Shown piece by piece: positions 8,421 to 17,361 of a stretch of DNA of 64,000 nt (the first letter of the stretch is position 1; each line of letters begins with the position of its first letter). Source of the DNA: Streptomyces pseudovenezuelae (GTDB taxonomy: Bacteria > Actinomycetota > Actinomycetes > Streptomycetales > Streptomycetaceae); contig NZ_KQ948144.1 in the NCBI RefSeq assembly GCF_001513955.1, positions 874,853 to 938,852 on the forward strand, in the 5' to 3' direction. Under the pieces are notes generated by a model. The model made no database searches, was not told the origin of the DNA, and worked only from the letters and a program-made list of their open reading frames with translations. The translations under genes and the position numbers were made by a program.

Positions 8421-9251
8421 ATGCGTGATCTCGGGGCGGGCTTCCACTATCTCCTGAAGGGCCAGCGGTGGGTGGCCCGGCACGGCAAGCAGTACGGCTT
8501 CGGACTGATCCCGGGCCTGATCACCCTGGTGCTGTACGGGGCGGCGCTGGCGGCCCTGGCGAACTGGGGCGGAGACGCGGTGTCCTGGGCGACACCCTTC
8601 TCCGACGACTGGTCGAGCCCGTGGCGGGGACTGTTCCGGGGCTTCCTCACCGTGGTCCTGTTCGCGTTGGCGCTCCTCCTCGCGGTGGTGACCTTCACGG
8701 CGGTCACCCTCCTCATCGGCCAGCCCTTCTACGAGAACCTCTCCGAGAAGGTCGACCGGGACGTCTCCCCGGACGGCACGGCCCCCGAGTCCGGTCTGCC
8801 GCTCTGGCGCGAGCTGTGGATCTCGGCGAGGGACAGCCTGCGCATCGTGATCCGGGCCGCCCTGTGGGCGGTCCTGCTCTTCGCCCTGGGCTTCGTCCCC
8901 CTCGTCGGCCAGACCGTGATCCCCGTGATCGGCTTCTTCGTGACCGGTTTCTTCCTCACGGAGGAGCTCACCGCGGTGGCCCTCCAGCGGCGGGGCGTCG
9001 ACCTCCGGACCCGCCTGAGGCTCCTCCGTGCCCGCAAAACCCTCATCTGGGGCTTCGGCACCCCGCTCGGCCTGTCCTTCCTGGTCCCCTTCGTCGCGGT
9101 GTTCCTGATGCCGGGCGCGGTGGCGGGGGCGACGCTGATGGCCCGGGAACTGCTCGGGGAGGAGACATGGGACGGGGACGACGAGTCCGATGACACCGAT
9201 GACGCCGACGAAGCCGACGAGCGGACCGTGTCCGGTGGGCTCGGGGGCTGA
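8421..9251 (+). CDS. EI24 domain (CysZ-like) integral membrane protein
   Basis: This 276-residue membrane protein has about five or six hydrophobic helices (about 28-50, 70-102, 145-160, 162-180 and 215-240). It contains the family motif LLIGQPFYENLSEKVD near 100. The EI24/CysZ family includes the E. coli sulfate transporter CysZ, but actinobacterial members are uncharacterised. The C-terminal 35 residues are Asp/Glu-rich. The start was set at 8421 by a leaderless promoter pattern and because the longer open frame upstream lacks membrane-protein character. The gene is convergent with the peptidase-like gene on its right. Confidence 0.85.
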   Translation: MRDLGAGFHYLLKGQRWVARHGKQYGFGLIPGLITLVLYGAALAALANWGGDAVSWATPFSDDWSSPWRGLFRGFLTVVLFALALLLAVVTFTAVTLLIGQPFYENLSEKVDRDVSPDGTAPESGLPLWRELWISARDSLRIVIRAALWAVLLFALGFVPLVGQTVIPVIGFFVTGFFLTEELTAVALQRRGVDLRTRLRLLRARKTLIWGFGTPLGLSFLVPFVAVFLMPGAVAGATLMARELLGEETWDGDDESDDTDDADEADERTVSGGLGG

Positions 9252-9307
9252 GACGACGGACGGCGGGGGCGGGACACCCGAGTCGGCCCCCACCCGCCCC
9301 GAATGCC

Positions 9308-10549
9308 CTACGACCCCGCCGCCACCGCCACGATCGCCCGCACCTGCGCGATGATGTCCAGCCGGTTGCGCACGAACCCCGGATCGGTCACCGCCCCCGT
9401 CGCCGGATCCGTGTTGCCCGCCCCGAACTCCAGCACAGGTGTGTGCACATGGCCGCCCGGCAGTACGTCGTGCAGCCCCAGCCGGTCCCGCAGCAGCGTG
9501 GCCCGGTACGCGATCTCGTTGGACAGGTAGTCCCCGCCGCCGCCCGCCCTCGCGGTGGACCCCGGGGTCGGCCCGTCCGGGCGGACGACGGGCTGCGTCC
9601 CGCCCGCGGGGATCTCGGTCACGCTCGTGTGGTCGTAGACGGGAAAGCGCCCGGTGTCCGCGTCCACGATCGCCTTGTACGGCAGCGTCGTGGTCGTCCA
9701 CTGCGGCTGCGAGCCCGGATCGGTCACCGGGACCGTGCCCGTCACCCCGATGTTGTCGTTGTCCGCGAACCCGCCCCGCCAGGCGCCGTTGGTCCGCTCG
9801 ACGTCGAAGCGCCCCACCCGTCCCTGGCTCACGGTGGTGAAGAGATCCACCCGCTTCAGATACGGCCGCAGCGCCCGCTCCACGGTCCGGTCCGTGAAGT
9901 CCTGCCAGCGGACCGGGAACACGACGGTCTCCACCCGCGCCGGCCCGTCCGCCGTCTCGATCACCGTCCCGTCGAGCGCGAGCGCACTCGCCCCGGACGG
10001 ATTCGAGATCCGTATGTCCCGGTCCAGCGTGAACGGATCGAACCCGGTGACGAGCACCCGCTTCAGCCGCTCGCCGGCCGGATACCGCACCGCGGCCTGC
10101 CCCCGCGAGGTCCGCTCCAACTCGTCCAGCAGGGCAGCGCGTTGCCCGTCCGACAGCCCGAACGACGGCTCCCAGGTCCGCACTTCACGCGTCAACGCCA
10201 ACCGCGCCCAGTACAGGGGCCGGTCGTCGTCCCGGCTCAGATCCCCACCGGCCGGCCCCCGCCCCTGCGCCCGGTCCACGGCCCGCTTCCACAGCGCGGA
10301 CCCCTGCCGTGCGACGGCCTTGCGCGCCTGCGGGTAGGAACGCGCCGACCCTAGCGCCCGGTGCAGGCGCGGCGGCACGGTGTCGAATCCGGACCGTTCG
10401 AGGATCTCCCGCGGCACGGCATGGTCGAGCCGTCGCTCCTCCACCGTGGGCGAGGGCGCGGTCGCGGCCGCCGCCGGGCCGGCGGGGGCCACCGGCCCCG
10501 CCAGCAGGGCCAGTCCGAGGATGCCGATCCGAACACGTAGGGATGTCAA
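9308..10549 (-). CDS. Secreted pyroglutamyl-peptidase-like protein with Cys-to-Ser active site
   Basis: This 413-residue protein has a signal peptide (about 1-29), a roughly 130-residue N-terminal region I do not recognise, and a C-terminal half matching peptidase family C15. VLVTGFDPF (165-173) and NPSG match the family start. DVERT gives the catalytic Glu251 and GGHVHTP the His369. The nucleophile position, normally the Cys of FVCN, reads YLSN with Ser343 (codon TCC). Activity is therefore uncertain: a serine variant or a pseudoenzyme. The TTG start at 10549, behind GGAAGG, is a tentative choice. Confidence 0.78.
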   Translation of the reverse strand: MTSLRVRIGILGLALLAGPVAPAGPAAAATAPSPTVEERRLDHAVPREILERSGFDTVPPRLHRALGSARSYPQARKAVARQGSALWKRAVDRAQGRGPAGGDLSRDDDRPLYWARLALTREVRTWEPSFGLSDGQRAALLDELERTSRGQAAVRYPAGERLKRVLVTGFDPFTLDRDIRISNPSGASALALDGTVIETADGPARVETVVFPVRWQDFTDRTVERALRPYLKRVDLFTTVSQGRVGRFDVERTNGAWRGGFADNDNIGVTGTVPVTDPGSQPQWTTTTLPYKAIVDADTGRFPVYDHTSVTEIPAGGTQPVVRPDGPTPGSTARAGGGGDYLSNEIAYRATLLRDRLGLHDVLPGGHVHTPVLEFGAGNTDPATGAVTDPGFVRNRLDIIAQVRAIVAVAAGS

Positions 10550-10624
10550 GGGAGTTCAGGTCCTTCCGTCGCTGTGGGGCGCGAGTGGTGCCGGACGACG
10601 GCAGTATCGCGTGCGGGAAGTGGT

Positions 10625-11581
10625 CTACGCCATGGGGGGCGAAGGGCGCGGAATCCGTCCCGCCGCCTCCCGCAGCGCCCCCACGAACGCCGCCACGGCC
10701 GGCGAGGCCGACCGCCCCCGGGGCGTCGCCGCGTACACCGCCCGCGCCGGAGCCCCCTCGTCGAGCACCGGCAGCAGCACGACGTCCGGCCGCACGGACT
10801 GCGCGGCGAGCGCCGGGACCAGCGTCACCCCGAGCCCGGCGGCGACGTATCCCTGCTTGGCGGTCCACTCGCCGACGACATGCGCGATCCGCGGCCGGAA
10901 GCCCTGCCGCAGGGCCGCGTCGAGAAGCGTCCCCTCGGGTCGTGGGCTCCCGGCGATCCAGTCGGCGTCCGCGAGCCGCCCGAGCCGCACCGGCCCGCCG
11001 CCCTCACCGACCAGCGGATGCCCGGCCGGGACGGCGACGTACAGCGACTCGTCGAGCAGATGGCTGAGTTCGTACGCCGACAGCGGCGCCCCGCCGGTCG
11101 TGGAGACGACCGCGAGATCCAGCCGCCCGCCGGTGAGCCGGTCCAGCAACGACGGCGTGAGCCCCTCCTCGCGGGAGACCCGCACGCCCGGACTGCGGGC
11201 ACGGAAGGCGCCGAGGGCGTGCGGGACCAGGGCCGCGTCCGCCGTGGGGAACGCCCCGAACCGCAGCCGCCCGCCCGCCGGTTCACGCAGCGCCGCCAGC
11301 TCGCGCACAGCCCCGTGCAGTGCCCCGGTCACGGTCTCCGCGTACGGCACCAGCACCCGCCCCGCCTCCGTCAGCCGGACCCCCCTCGGCAGCCGGTCGA
11401 ACAGCTGCGACCCGCCCAACGCCCCCTCCAGCGAGGCGATCTGCCGGGACACGGCCGACTGCGTCCAGCCCAGGGTGCGCGCGGCCACGGTGAACGACTC
11501 GTGCCGGGCGACCTCCAGGAACACCCGCAGCCAGACGGTGGCGAGATCGGGCGGCAGATCCGTGCGATGCGGGCTCGGCAT
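10625..11581 (-). CDS. LysR family transcriptional regulator
   Basis: This 318-residue LTTR has an N-terminal winged helix (SFTVAARTLGWTQSAVSRQI, about 29-48) and a type 2 periplasmic-binding-like effector domain for the rest. It is transcribed divergently from the RidA gene only 58 bp away, the usual arrangement for an LTTR and its target. The start was set at the third of three close ATGs (11581), giving the normal short arm before the helix-turn-helix; 11590 or 11599 are possible. Inducer unknown. Confidence 0.88.
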   Translation of the reverse strand: MPSPHRTDLPPDLATVWLRVFLEVARHESFTVAARTLGWTQSAVSRQIASLEGALGGSQLFDRLPRGVRLTEAGRVLVPYAETVTGALHGAVRELAALREPAGGRLRFGAFPTADAALVPHALGAFRARSPGVRVSREEGLTPSLLDRLTGGRLDLAVVSTTGGAPLSAYELSHLLDESLYVAVPAGHPLVGEGGGPVRLGRLADADWIAGSPRPEGTLLDAALRQGFRPRIAHVVGEWTAKQGYVAAGLGVTLVPALAAQSVRPDVVLLPVLDEGAPARAVYAATPRGRSASPAVAAFVGALREAAGRIPRPSPPMA

Positions 11582-11626
11582 GGCAGCCATGCTGGACATT
11601 CGCTGGTCGCATCGCAAGGGCGGATC

Positions 11627-11639
11627 TAGCGTCGAGGAC
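11627..11639 (+). promoter_or_regulatory. Leaderless -10 box TAGCGT for ridA-like gene
   Basis: TAGCGT (11627-11632), 7 bases, then ATG at 11640. The short LysR-RidA gap probably also contains the LysR binding site. Confidence 0.65.
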
Positions 11640-12029
11640 ATGCAGATCACCCTGGACAACCCCGCCGGCGCGCCGCAGCCCCTGAGCCCCTACTACTCCC
11701 AGGTCGCCCGCGTCGAACAGGCCGACGGCGGGGCCCTGTTGTTCGTCTCCGGCCAGATCGCCGAGGGTGCCACGCTCGCCGAGCAGTCCCGGGGCGTCTT
11801 CGAGACCCTCACCGCGCTGCTGGCGGCGCACGGCGCGAGCCTGGCCGACGTCATCAACATCCGCACCTGCCTCACGGACATCTCCGAACTGGAGCAGTAC
11901 GGCGCCGTACGGCGGGAGTTCCTCACCGGCACCCCGCCCACCAGCATGACCTTCGAGGTGTCCCGGCTCTTCCGGCCCGAGGCGCGGATCGAGATCGAAG
12001 TCGTGGCGGCGGTGCCGGCAGGCAGGTGA
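11640..12029 (+). CDS. RidA/YjgF family enamine/imine deaminase
   Basis: This 129-residue protein has the typical length and fold of the RidA/YER057c/UK114 family, which hydrolyses reactive enamine and imine intermediates made by PLP enzymes. Visible marks are LLFVSGQIA (about 35-43), DVINIRTCLTDI (about 70-81) and the C-terminal RIEIEVVAAVP. The Arg usually found in the active site falls in the RIEIEVVA stretch. It is divergent from a LysR gene and probably under its control; some members act in specific catabolic pathways. It is convergent with the TetR gene, 9 bp away. Confidence 0.88.
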   Translation: MQITLDNPAGAPQPLSPYYSQVARVEQADGGALLFVSGQIAEGATLAEQSRGVFETLTALLAAHGASLADVINIRTCLTDISELEQYGAVRREFLTGTPPTSMTFEVSRLFRPEARIEIEVVAAVPAGR

Positions 12030-12038
12030 GGCAGCCCC

Positions 12039-12620
12039 TCACTCCACCGTCTCGCCCAGCAGCCGCAGGAAGTCCCGGAACGCGCCCGGCATGTCGACCG
12101 ACTCCGGATCCAGCAGCCACTGGTACTGCAGGCCGTCCATGACCGCGACCAGCAGCGGCGCGGTGCGTTCCGGGCTCAGTCCGTTCGGGAGGCGGTCGCC
12201 GTACTCCGCGCGCAGGGCCGTCGCCATCGACGCGCGCACCCGGCTGTAGCGGTCGGTGAAGTACTCCCGTGCCGGATGCCCCTCCGTCACGCTCTCGCCC
12301 AGCAGCGCCGAGAAGGTCTGGATGATGGCGGGCCGCATCGCGTTGTACTCGACGAGCGAGGCGAGCAGGTCGACGCGCCAGCTGCCGTTCGGCACCGCGT
12401 CCCACTTGTCCCGCTCCTCCAGCACCGCGACCAGCAGGGCGTCCTTCGTCGGGAAGTGGTGCAGCAGCCCCTGCTGGGTCAGCCCGACCCGCTCGGCCAC
12501 CGCGGCGAGGCTCGCGCCCCGGTAGCCGCGCTCGGCGATGACCTCCAGGGCCGCCCGGACGATCTCGGCCCGGCGTTCCCCGCTTCTGGTCCTGGCGCTC
12601 ATGGCGTCACCGTACGACAT
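12039..12620 (-). CDS. TetR family transcriptional regulator
   Basis: This 193-residue regulator has an N-terminal TetR helix-turn-helix (LAAVAERVGLTQQGLLHHFPTK, about 38-59; quoted here only to mark position by its ends LAAV and FPTK). The C-terminal ligand domain looks BetI-like. It is divergent from the GH3 beta-glucosidase and may repress it in response to a glycoside or sugar. The ATG at 12620 has GAGGGTGG upstream; an ATG six codons later (12602) is an alternative. The 103-bp divergent gap has a weak TACC-N8-GGTA repeat near 12659-12674. Confidence 0.87.
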   Translation of the reverse strand: MSYGDAMSARTRSGERRAEIVRAALEVIAERGYRGASLAAVAERVGLTQQGLLHHFPTKDALLVAVLEERDKWDAVPNGSWRVDLLASLVEYNAMRPAIIQTFSALLGESVTEGHPAREYFTDRYSRVRASMATALRAEYGDRLPNGLSPERTAPLLVAVMDGLQYQWLLDPESVDMPGAFRDFLRLLGETVE

Positions 12621-12723
12621 GCCACCCTCGTGAATGTAACGGCAAGATCACGAAACCTACCGCTCGCCAGGTAATCGGTGCACGATGAGAGGACCGCACG
12701 GACGTCAACGAGGAGGCACCGCC

Positions 12724-15171
12724 ATGGCGGCACCCGAGGGACCCGAGGGCACCACCCCCGCCGACCAGGCCCGTGAGGCGGCCGTCGAGAGGGCGCTCGC
12801 CGCGCTCGGTCTCGACGCCAAGGCGGCGCTCCTGGCAGGCCAGGACATGTGGACCCTGCCCGCGCTCCCCGAGATCGGTCTGGCCTCCCTCGTCATGTCC
12901 GACGGCCCGATCGGCGTCCGGGGCGTGCGCTGGAGCGCCGACGACCCGTCGATCGCCCTGCCCTCCCCGACCGCGCTCGCCGCCGCCTGGGACCCCGAAC
13001 TCGCCCATAGGGCAGGAGTGCTGCTCGCCCAGGAGGCCCGCCGCAAGGGCGTCCACGTCCTGCTCGCCCCCACCGTCAACCTCCACCGCTCCCCGCTCGG
13101 CGGCCGGCACTTCGAGGCCTACAGCGAGGACCCGTACCTGACCGGGCGGATCGGCGCCGGGTACGTCACCGGCGTACAGGAGGGCGGTGTCGGCACCACC
13201 GTCAAGCACTTCGTCGCCAACGACGCCGAGACCGACCGCTTCACGGTGAACAACCTGGTCTCCGCACGCGCCCTGCGCGAGCTGTACCTGGCGCCCTTCG
13301 AGCACATCGTCGAGAACGCCCACCCGTGGGGCATCATGACCGCCTACAACACGGTCAACGGCACGACGATGACCGAGCACCACCATCTGGTCAACGAGGT
13401 CCTGCGCGGCGAATGGGGCTTCGACGGCTACAACGTCTCCGACTGGATGGCCGCCCGCTCCACCAAGGCCGCCATCGAGGGCGGCCTCGACGTCGCCATG
13501 CCCGGCCCGACGACCGTCTTCGGCGAAGCCCTCGCCCGGGCGGTGCGGGACGGCGAGGTCGAGGAGAGCGCGGTCGACACGGCCGTGCGCCATGTGCTGC
13601 GGCTCGCCGCCCGCGTCGGCATCCTGGACGGCGCCGAACCCGTCGTCACCGAACTCCCGGACGCCGTCGACGGCATCGAGCTGGCCCGTGAGATCGCCCG
13701 CCGCGCCTTCGTACTGGTCCGCAACCAGGGGGCGTTGCCGCTGAAGCCGGGCACGGTCGCCCTCATCGGCGCCGCCGCCCGGGACGCCCGGGTCCTCGGC
13801 GGCGGCTCCGCCACCGTCTTCCCGGACCATGTCGTCTCCCCGCTCGACGGCCTCACCGCCGCCCTCCCCGAGGGCTCGCTGAGCTACTGCGTCGGCGCCG
13901 ACCCGAACACCGAACTCGCCGTCGCCGACAAGGGATTCCGCCTCAGGGCGGTCTGCCGGGACACGGCGGGCGACATCATCGGGACCGCGGTGGCCCCCAA
14001 CGGCCAGATCCAGTGGATGGGCGCGGACCTCCCCGAGGGCGTCACCCACGAGCGGCTGCACACCGTCGAGCTGACCGGCACCTTCACCCCGCGCGAGAGC
14101 GGCGAACACACCTTCGGCATCAAGGGACTCGGCGCCTTCAGGCTGGTCGTCGACGGCGCGACGTACTTCGACGACGTCCAGCGCACCGACGAGGACGACC
14201 CCTTCGTCACCTTCTTCGGCGCCCCCGAGCCCCGCGCCCGGGTCGAACTGACCGCGGGCGAGCCGGTCGAGGTCTCCCTGACGTACGTCGTCGTCCTCCC
14301 CGAGGACGCCCCGATGAAGATCGTCGCGTTCTCCCTCGCCCACCAGGACCCGCGGCGCGACCCCGACGAACTGATCGCCGAGGCCGTCGAGGCGGCGCGC
14401 ACGGCCGACACGGCCGTCGTCGTGGTCGCCACCACCGAGCGCGTCGAGTCCGAGGGCTACGACCGCCGGGACCTGACCCTGCCCGGCCGGCAGGACGAAC
14501 TGGTCCGCGCGGTCGCCGCCGCCAACCCGAACACCGTCGTGGTCGTCAACTCCGGCTCCCCGGTGGAGCTGCCCTGGCGCGAGGACGTCGCCGCCGTCCT
14601 GCTCGGCTGGTTCCCCGGCCAGGAAGGCGGGGCGGCCCTCGCCGACGTCCTGACCGGAGACCACGAGCCCGGCGGCCGCCTCCCCACCACCTGGGGCACC
14701 CTGGCCGACGCCCCGGTCACCCGGGTCACTCCGCAGGGCGGTGAACTCCCTTACGAGGAGGGCGTGTTCATCGGGTACGCGGCCTGGGAGAAGGAGGGCC
14801 GCACCCCGGCCTACCCTTTCGGCCACGGCCTCGGCTACACCGACTGGACCTATGAGTCCGTCGAGGTCCGCGGCACCGCCGTCCGGGTCCGGCTGCGGAA
14901 CTCCGGGGCCCGGGCGGGCCGCGAGGTCGTCCAGGTCTACCTGGCGCCCGCCGAGCCGGACGCCGAGCGCCCGGCCCGTCGGCTCGCCGGATTCGCGGGG
15001 GCCGAGGCCGGCCCGGGCGAGAGCGTCGAGGTCACCGTGGAGATCCCGCGCCGGGCCTTCGAGATCTGGGACGAGAAGACCTCATCGTGGGCGTATGTGA
15101 AGGGTTCGTACGAAATCCAGGTGGGTCGCTCGATCGGGGACCGCAGGCTCACCGAGACGATTAACGTCTGA
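12724..15171 (+). CDS. GH3 family beta-glucosidase with inserted PA14 domain
   Basis: This 815-residue glycoside hydrolase lacks a signal peptide, so it is probably intracellular. The GH3 barrel covers about 20-300, with KHF at 161-163 and the nucleophile Asp240 in NVSDW. The alpha/beta sandwich domain is interrupted by a PA14-type carbohydrate module (about 400-540). GYDRRDLTLPGRQ lies near 579-591, close to the expected acid/base region. A fibronectin III-like domain ends the protein. It releases glucose or related sugars from beta-glucosides or oligosaccharides. ATG 12724 follows GAGGAGG. GalM, which handles the sugar products, lies just downstream in the opposite direction. Confidence 0.92.
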   Translation: MAAPEGPEGTTPADQAREAAVERALAALGLDAKAALLAGQDMWTLPALPEIGLASLVMSDGPIGVRGVRWSADDPSIALPSPTALAAAWDPELAHRAGVLLAQEARRKGVHVLLAPTVNLHRSPLGGRHFEAYSEDPYLTGRIGAGYVTGVQEGGVGTTVKHFVANDAETDRFTVNNLVSARALRELYLAPFEHIVENAHPWGIMTAYNTVNGTTMTEHHHLVNEVLRGEWGFDGYNVSDWMAARSTKAAIEGGLDVAMPGPTTVFGEALARAVRDGEVEESAVDTAVRHVLRLAARVGILDGAEPVVTELPDAVDGIELAREIARRAFVLVRNQGALPLKPGTVALIGAAARDARVLGGGSATVFPDHVVSPLDGLTAALPEGSLSYCVGADPNTELAVADKGFRLRAVCRDTAGDIIGTAVAPNGQIQWMGADLPEGVTHERLHTVELTGTFTPRESGEHTFGIKGLGAFRLVVDGATYFDDVQRTDEDDPFVTFFGAPEPRARVELTAGEPVEVSLTYVVVLPEDAPMKIVAFSLAHQDPRRDPDELIAEAVEAARTADTAVVVVATTERVESEGYDRRDLTLPGRQDELVRAVAAANPNTVVVVNSGSPVELPWREDVAAVLLGWFPGQEGGAALADVLTGDHEPGGRLPTTWGTLADAPVTRVTPQGGELPYEEGVFIGYAAWEKEGRTPAYPFGHGLGYTDWTYESVEVRGTAVRVRLRNSGARAGREVVQVYLAPAEPDAERPARRLAGFAGAEAGPGESVEVTVEIPRRAFEIWDEKTSSWAYVKGSYEIQVGRSIGDRRLTETINV

Positions 15172-15199
15172 TCACAGGGGGCAGACCCCTCGTACAAGC

Positions 15200-15235
15200 A
15201 GCCCCGGCCCGGGACCTGACCCCTGGGCCGGGGCT
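15200..15235. terminator. Bidirectional terminator between bgl and galM
   Basis: A perfect 11-bp stem (15200-15210 with 15225-15235) lies between two convergent genes, so it can act on both strands. Confidence 0.78.
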
Positions 15236-15244
15236 CGTTCGTGC

Positions 15245-16216
15245 TCAGCGCGTACCGAAGCCGTACACCGTCTGCGACCGGTACACCTCGCCCGGCCGCA
15301 GCACCGTGCTCGGGAACTCCGGGCGGTTGGGGGAGTCGGGGAAGTGCTGGGTCTCCAGCGCGACGCCGTCGCCGGGCGCGAAGGGCTCGGGCAGATGGTC
15401 CGCGGTGTACAGCTGGAGCCCCGGCTCGGTGGTCGCCACCGTCAGCACCCGTCCGGACCCGGGGTCGTACAACTCGGCGACCTCGACGGCCTGTTCGGTG
15501 ACCCCCTTGTCGAGCACGAAGTTGTGGTCGTAGCCAGAGCCGATCTTGCGCGTCTGCCGGAAGTCGAACCGGGTGCCCGCGACCTCCTCGACGCCCGTCG
15601 GGATCAGGTCCGCGTCGACCGGGGTGAACCGCGAGGCGTCGATCCGCAGTTCGTGCCCGCCCGCGTTCCCGGAACCGGCCAGGTTGAAGTAGCTGTGGTT
15701 GGTCAGGTTCACGACGGTCGCGGCGTCGGTGACCGCCTCGTAGGAGATCCGCAGCGCCCCCGACTCGTCCAGGCTGTACGTCCCCGAGACCTCCAGGCGC
15801 CCCGGGAAGCCCTCCTCGCCGTGCGGGCTGACCCGGCTCAGTCGCACCCCGTGCGCACCGGCCGCCTCCATGTCCCACACCCGCTTGTCGAATCCGTTCT
15901 CGCCGCCGTGCAGGGAGTTGGGCGCGTTGTTGGGCGCGAGCGCGTAGGTCACCCCGTCCAGATCGAAGCGGCCGCCCGCGATCCGGTTCGCGTACCGCCC
16001 CACGAAGGCGCCGAGATACGGGCCGGAGTGCTCCAGATACCCCTCAAGACCGGCGAAGCCCAGCACCACGTCCGTCGTGCGGCCGCCCCGGTCCGGGACC
16101 TCGACCGACTGCACGATCCCGCCGTACGACAGAATCCGCACCCGGACGCCCGCACGCTCCAGAGTCCAGCGGTGGACCGGTGTGCCGTCCGAAAGTGTGG
16201 CGAAGAGTTCGTTCAT
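15245..16216 (-). CDS. galM: Aldose 1-epimerase (galactose mutarotase)
   Basis: This 323-residue cytoplasmic enzyme interconverts alpha and beta anomers of galactose, glucose and related aldoses. Catalytic residues are all visible: His103 in SLHGG, His174 in NHSYFNLAG and Glu288 in ALETQHFPDSPN. The GRYANRI motif lies near 73-79. The start at 16216 fits a leaderless promoter whose -10 box overlaps the stop codon of the upstream GDSL lipoprotein gene on the same strand. Together with the neighbouring beta-glucosidase it suggests a small sugar-utilisation group. Confidence 0.94.
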   Translation of the reverse strand: MNELFATLSDGTPVHRWTLERAGVRVRILSYGGIVQSVEVPDRGGRTTDVVLGFAGLEGYLEHSGPYLGAFVGRYANRIAGGRFDLDGVTYALAPNNAPNSLHGGENGFDKRVWDMEAAGAHGVRLSRVSPHGEEGFPGRLEVSGTYSLDESGALRISYEAVTDAATVVNLTNHSYFNLAGSGNAGGHELRIDASRFTPVDADLIPTGVEEVAGTRFDFRQTRKIGSGYDHNFVLDKGVTEQAVEVAELYDPGSGRVLTVATTEPGLQLYTADHLPEPFAPGDGVALETQHFPDSPNRPEFPSTVLRPGEVYRSQTVYGFGTR

Positions 16217-16229
16217 GTGCGGAACTTTA
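16217..16229 (-). promoter_or_regulatory. Leaderless -10 box TAAAGT for galM
   Basis: Reading on the minus strand, TAAAGT (16229-16224) is followed by 7 bases and the ATG at 16216. The box overlaps the TAA stop of the upstream gene. Confidence 0.6.
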
Positions 16230-17111
16230 GGACACGGACCTGACCTTGCGGTATGCGATCTCCGCCAGCCGCGCCTGTCCGTTCACGCTCGGATGGAACC
16301 AGTCCCAGTGGCTGAGCTGGTCGGTGCCGAACCGGTAGTCGTACACCGCGCCCCCGTCGTACCGGCACCGCTCGTCCTCGGCGCACACCTGCCTCAGCAC
16401 GGTGTTGTAGGCCTCCACCCGCTCCTGCACGGTGTCCCGCCGCTCGGTCGCCGCCGCGTCCAGCGCGTCCGCGTCGGCCAGCATCGACGGGCACACGCCC
16501 AGCTTCCACACCTGCTTTCCCAGCGGATTGGTACGGCCCTGGGACCACAGCCGCTTGAGGTTCGGCACGCTCGCCACGTACACCTGCGCCTTGGGCGCCT
16601 GCTTGCGCAGCACGCCGAGCGCGTCCTCGAAGCCGGCGCGGAAGTCGGACACCGAGGTCATCGCCGCCGTGGAGTCCCGGCAGGCGTCGTTGGCGCCCAC
16701 CATCACGGTGACCAGGGCCGGCGCGCGCGAGGCGGCCTGTGCCATCTGGGTGGGCAGATCGGCCATCCGCGACCCGGACACCGCGTAGTTCCAGCTGCGC
16801 TCGGCGGCCTTCGCCCGCCCCAGCAGCCGTACGGCGAGAGAGTCGACCTGGGTGCTGGCGCCGGTGGCCCAGGACACGTCGGGGCAGTCCTTCAGCACCC
16901 CGCACGCGTCGAAGCCACGGGTGATGGAGTCGCCGACGGCGGCGATCGAGGCCGGGCTGCCGTCCCACGCCGGACTCGGCTTCGGCGAGGGCTTGGGCTT
17001 CTGCGTCGGTCCCGCCGAGTCGCCGCCCACGGCGTCGCAGCCGGCGACACCCACAAGAGCCGCCGCCAGGACGGCGACGACGGCCCGCGAGCGGTGGCCC
17101 TGCTTCCGCAT
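16227..17111 (-). CDS. SGNH/GDSL-family hydrolase lipoprotein
   Basis: This 294-residue exported lipoprotein has a hydrophobic signal ending in the lipobox VAGC (Cys25) and a Lys/Pro/Ser spacer. The SGNH hydrolase domain shows block I GDSITRGF with Ser62, block III GANDACRD (about 140) and block V DWFHPSVNG near the C-terminus with the catalytic His. It should act on the outer face of the membrane as an esterase or lipase. Six cysteines in the mature domain (besides the lipidated one) suggest disulfides. It stops 10 bases before the galM start on the same strand. Confidence 0.9.
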   Translation of the reverse strand: MRKQGHRSRAVVAVLAAALVGVAGCDAVGGDSAGPTQKPKPSPKPSPAWDGSPASIAAVGDSITRGFDACGVLKDCPDVSWATGASTQVDSLAVRLLGRAKAAERSWNYAVSGSRMADLPTQMAQAASRAPALVTVMVGANDACRDSTAAMTSVSDFRAGFEDALGVLRKQAPKAQVYVASVPNLKRLWSQGRTNPLGKQVWKLGVCPSMLADADALDAAATERRDTVQERVEAYNTVLRQVCAEDERCRYDGGAVYDYRFGTDQLSHWDWFHPSVNGQARLAEIAYRKVRSVS

Positions 17112-17361
17112 CCGTGGAGTTCCCCTCGTGAAATGGTGGTCCTCTCATAACAACGCACGAGAGTTCCCGGTGCGCCCGAGGGAACGATCGGCACCCGTAC
17201 TAGCGTCCTGCCGGGTGAATGGCGGGCGTTTCGGGGCACCGGGACCGACGGTACGTCACACTCCTTGCGCCGCCGCACGGTAGCCTCGCCATCAACGTGG
17301 CTGCCCGCCATCGCCGCCATGCCAGCCAGCAAGACTTGTCCCGCTCTGCCCGGAGGTCCCG

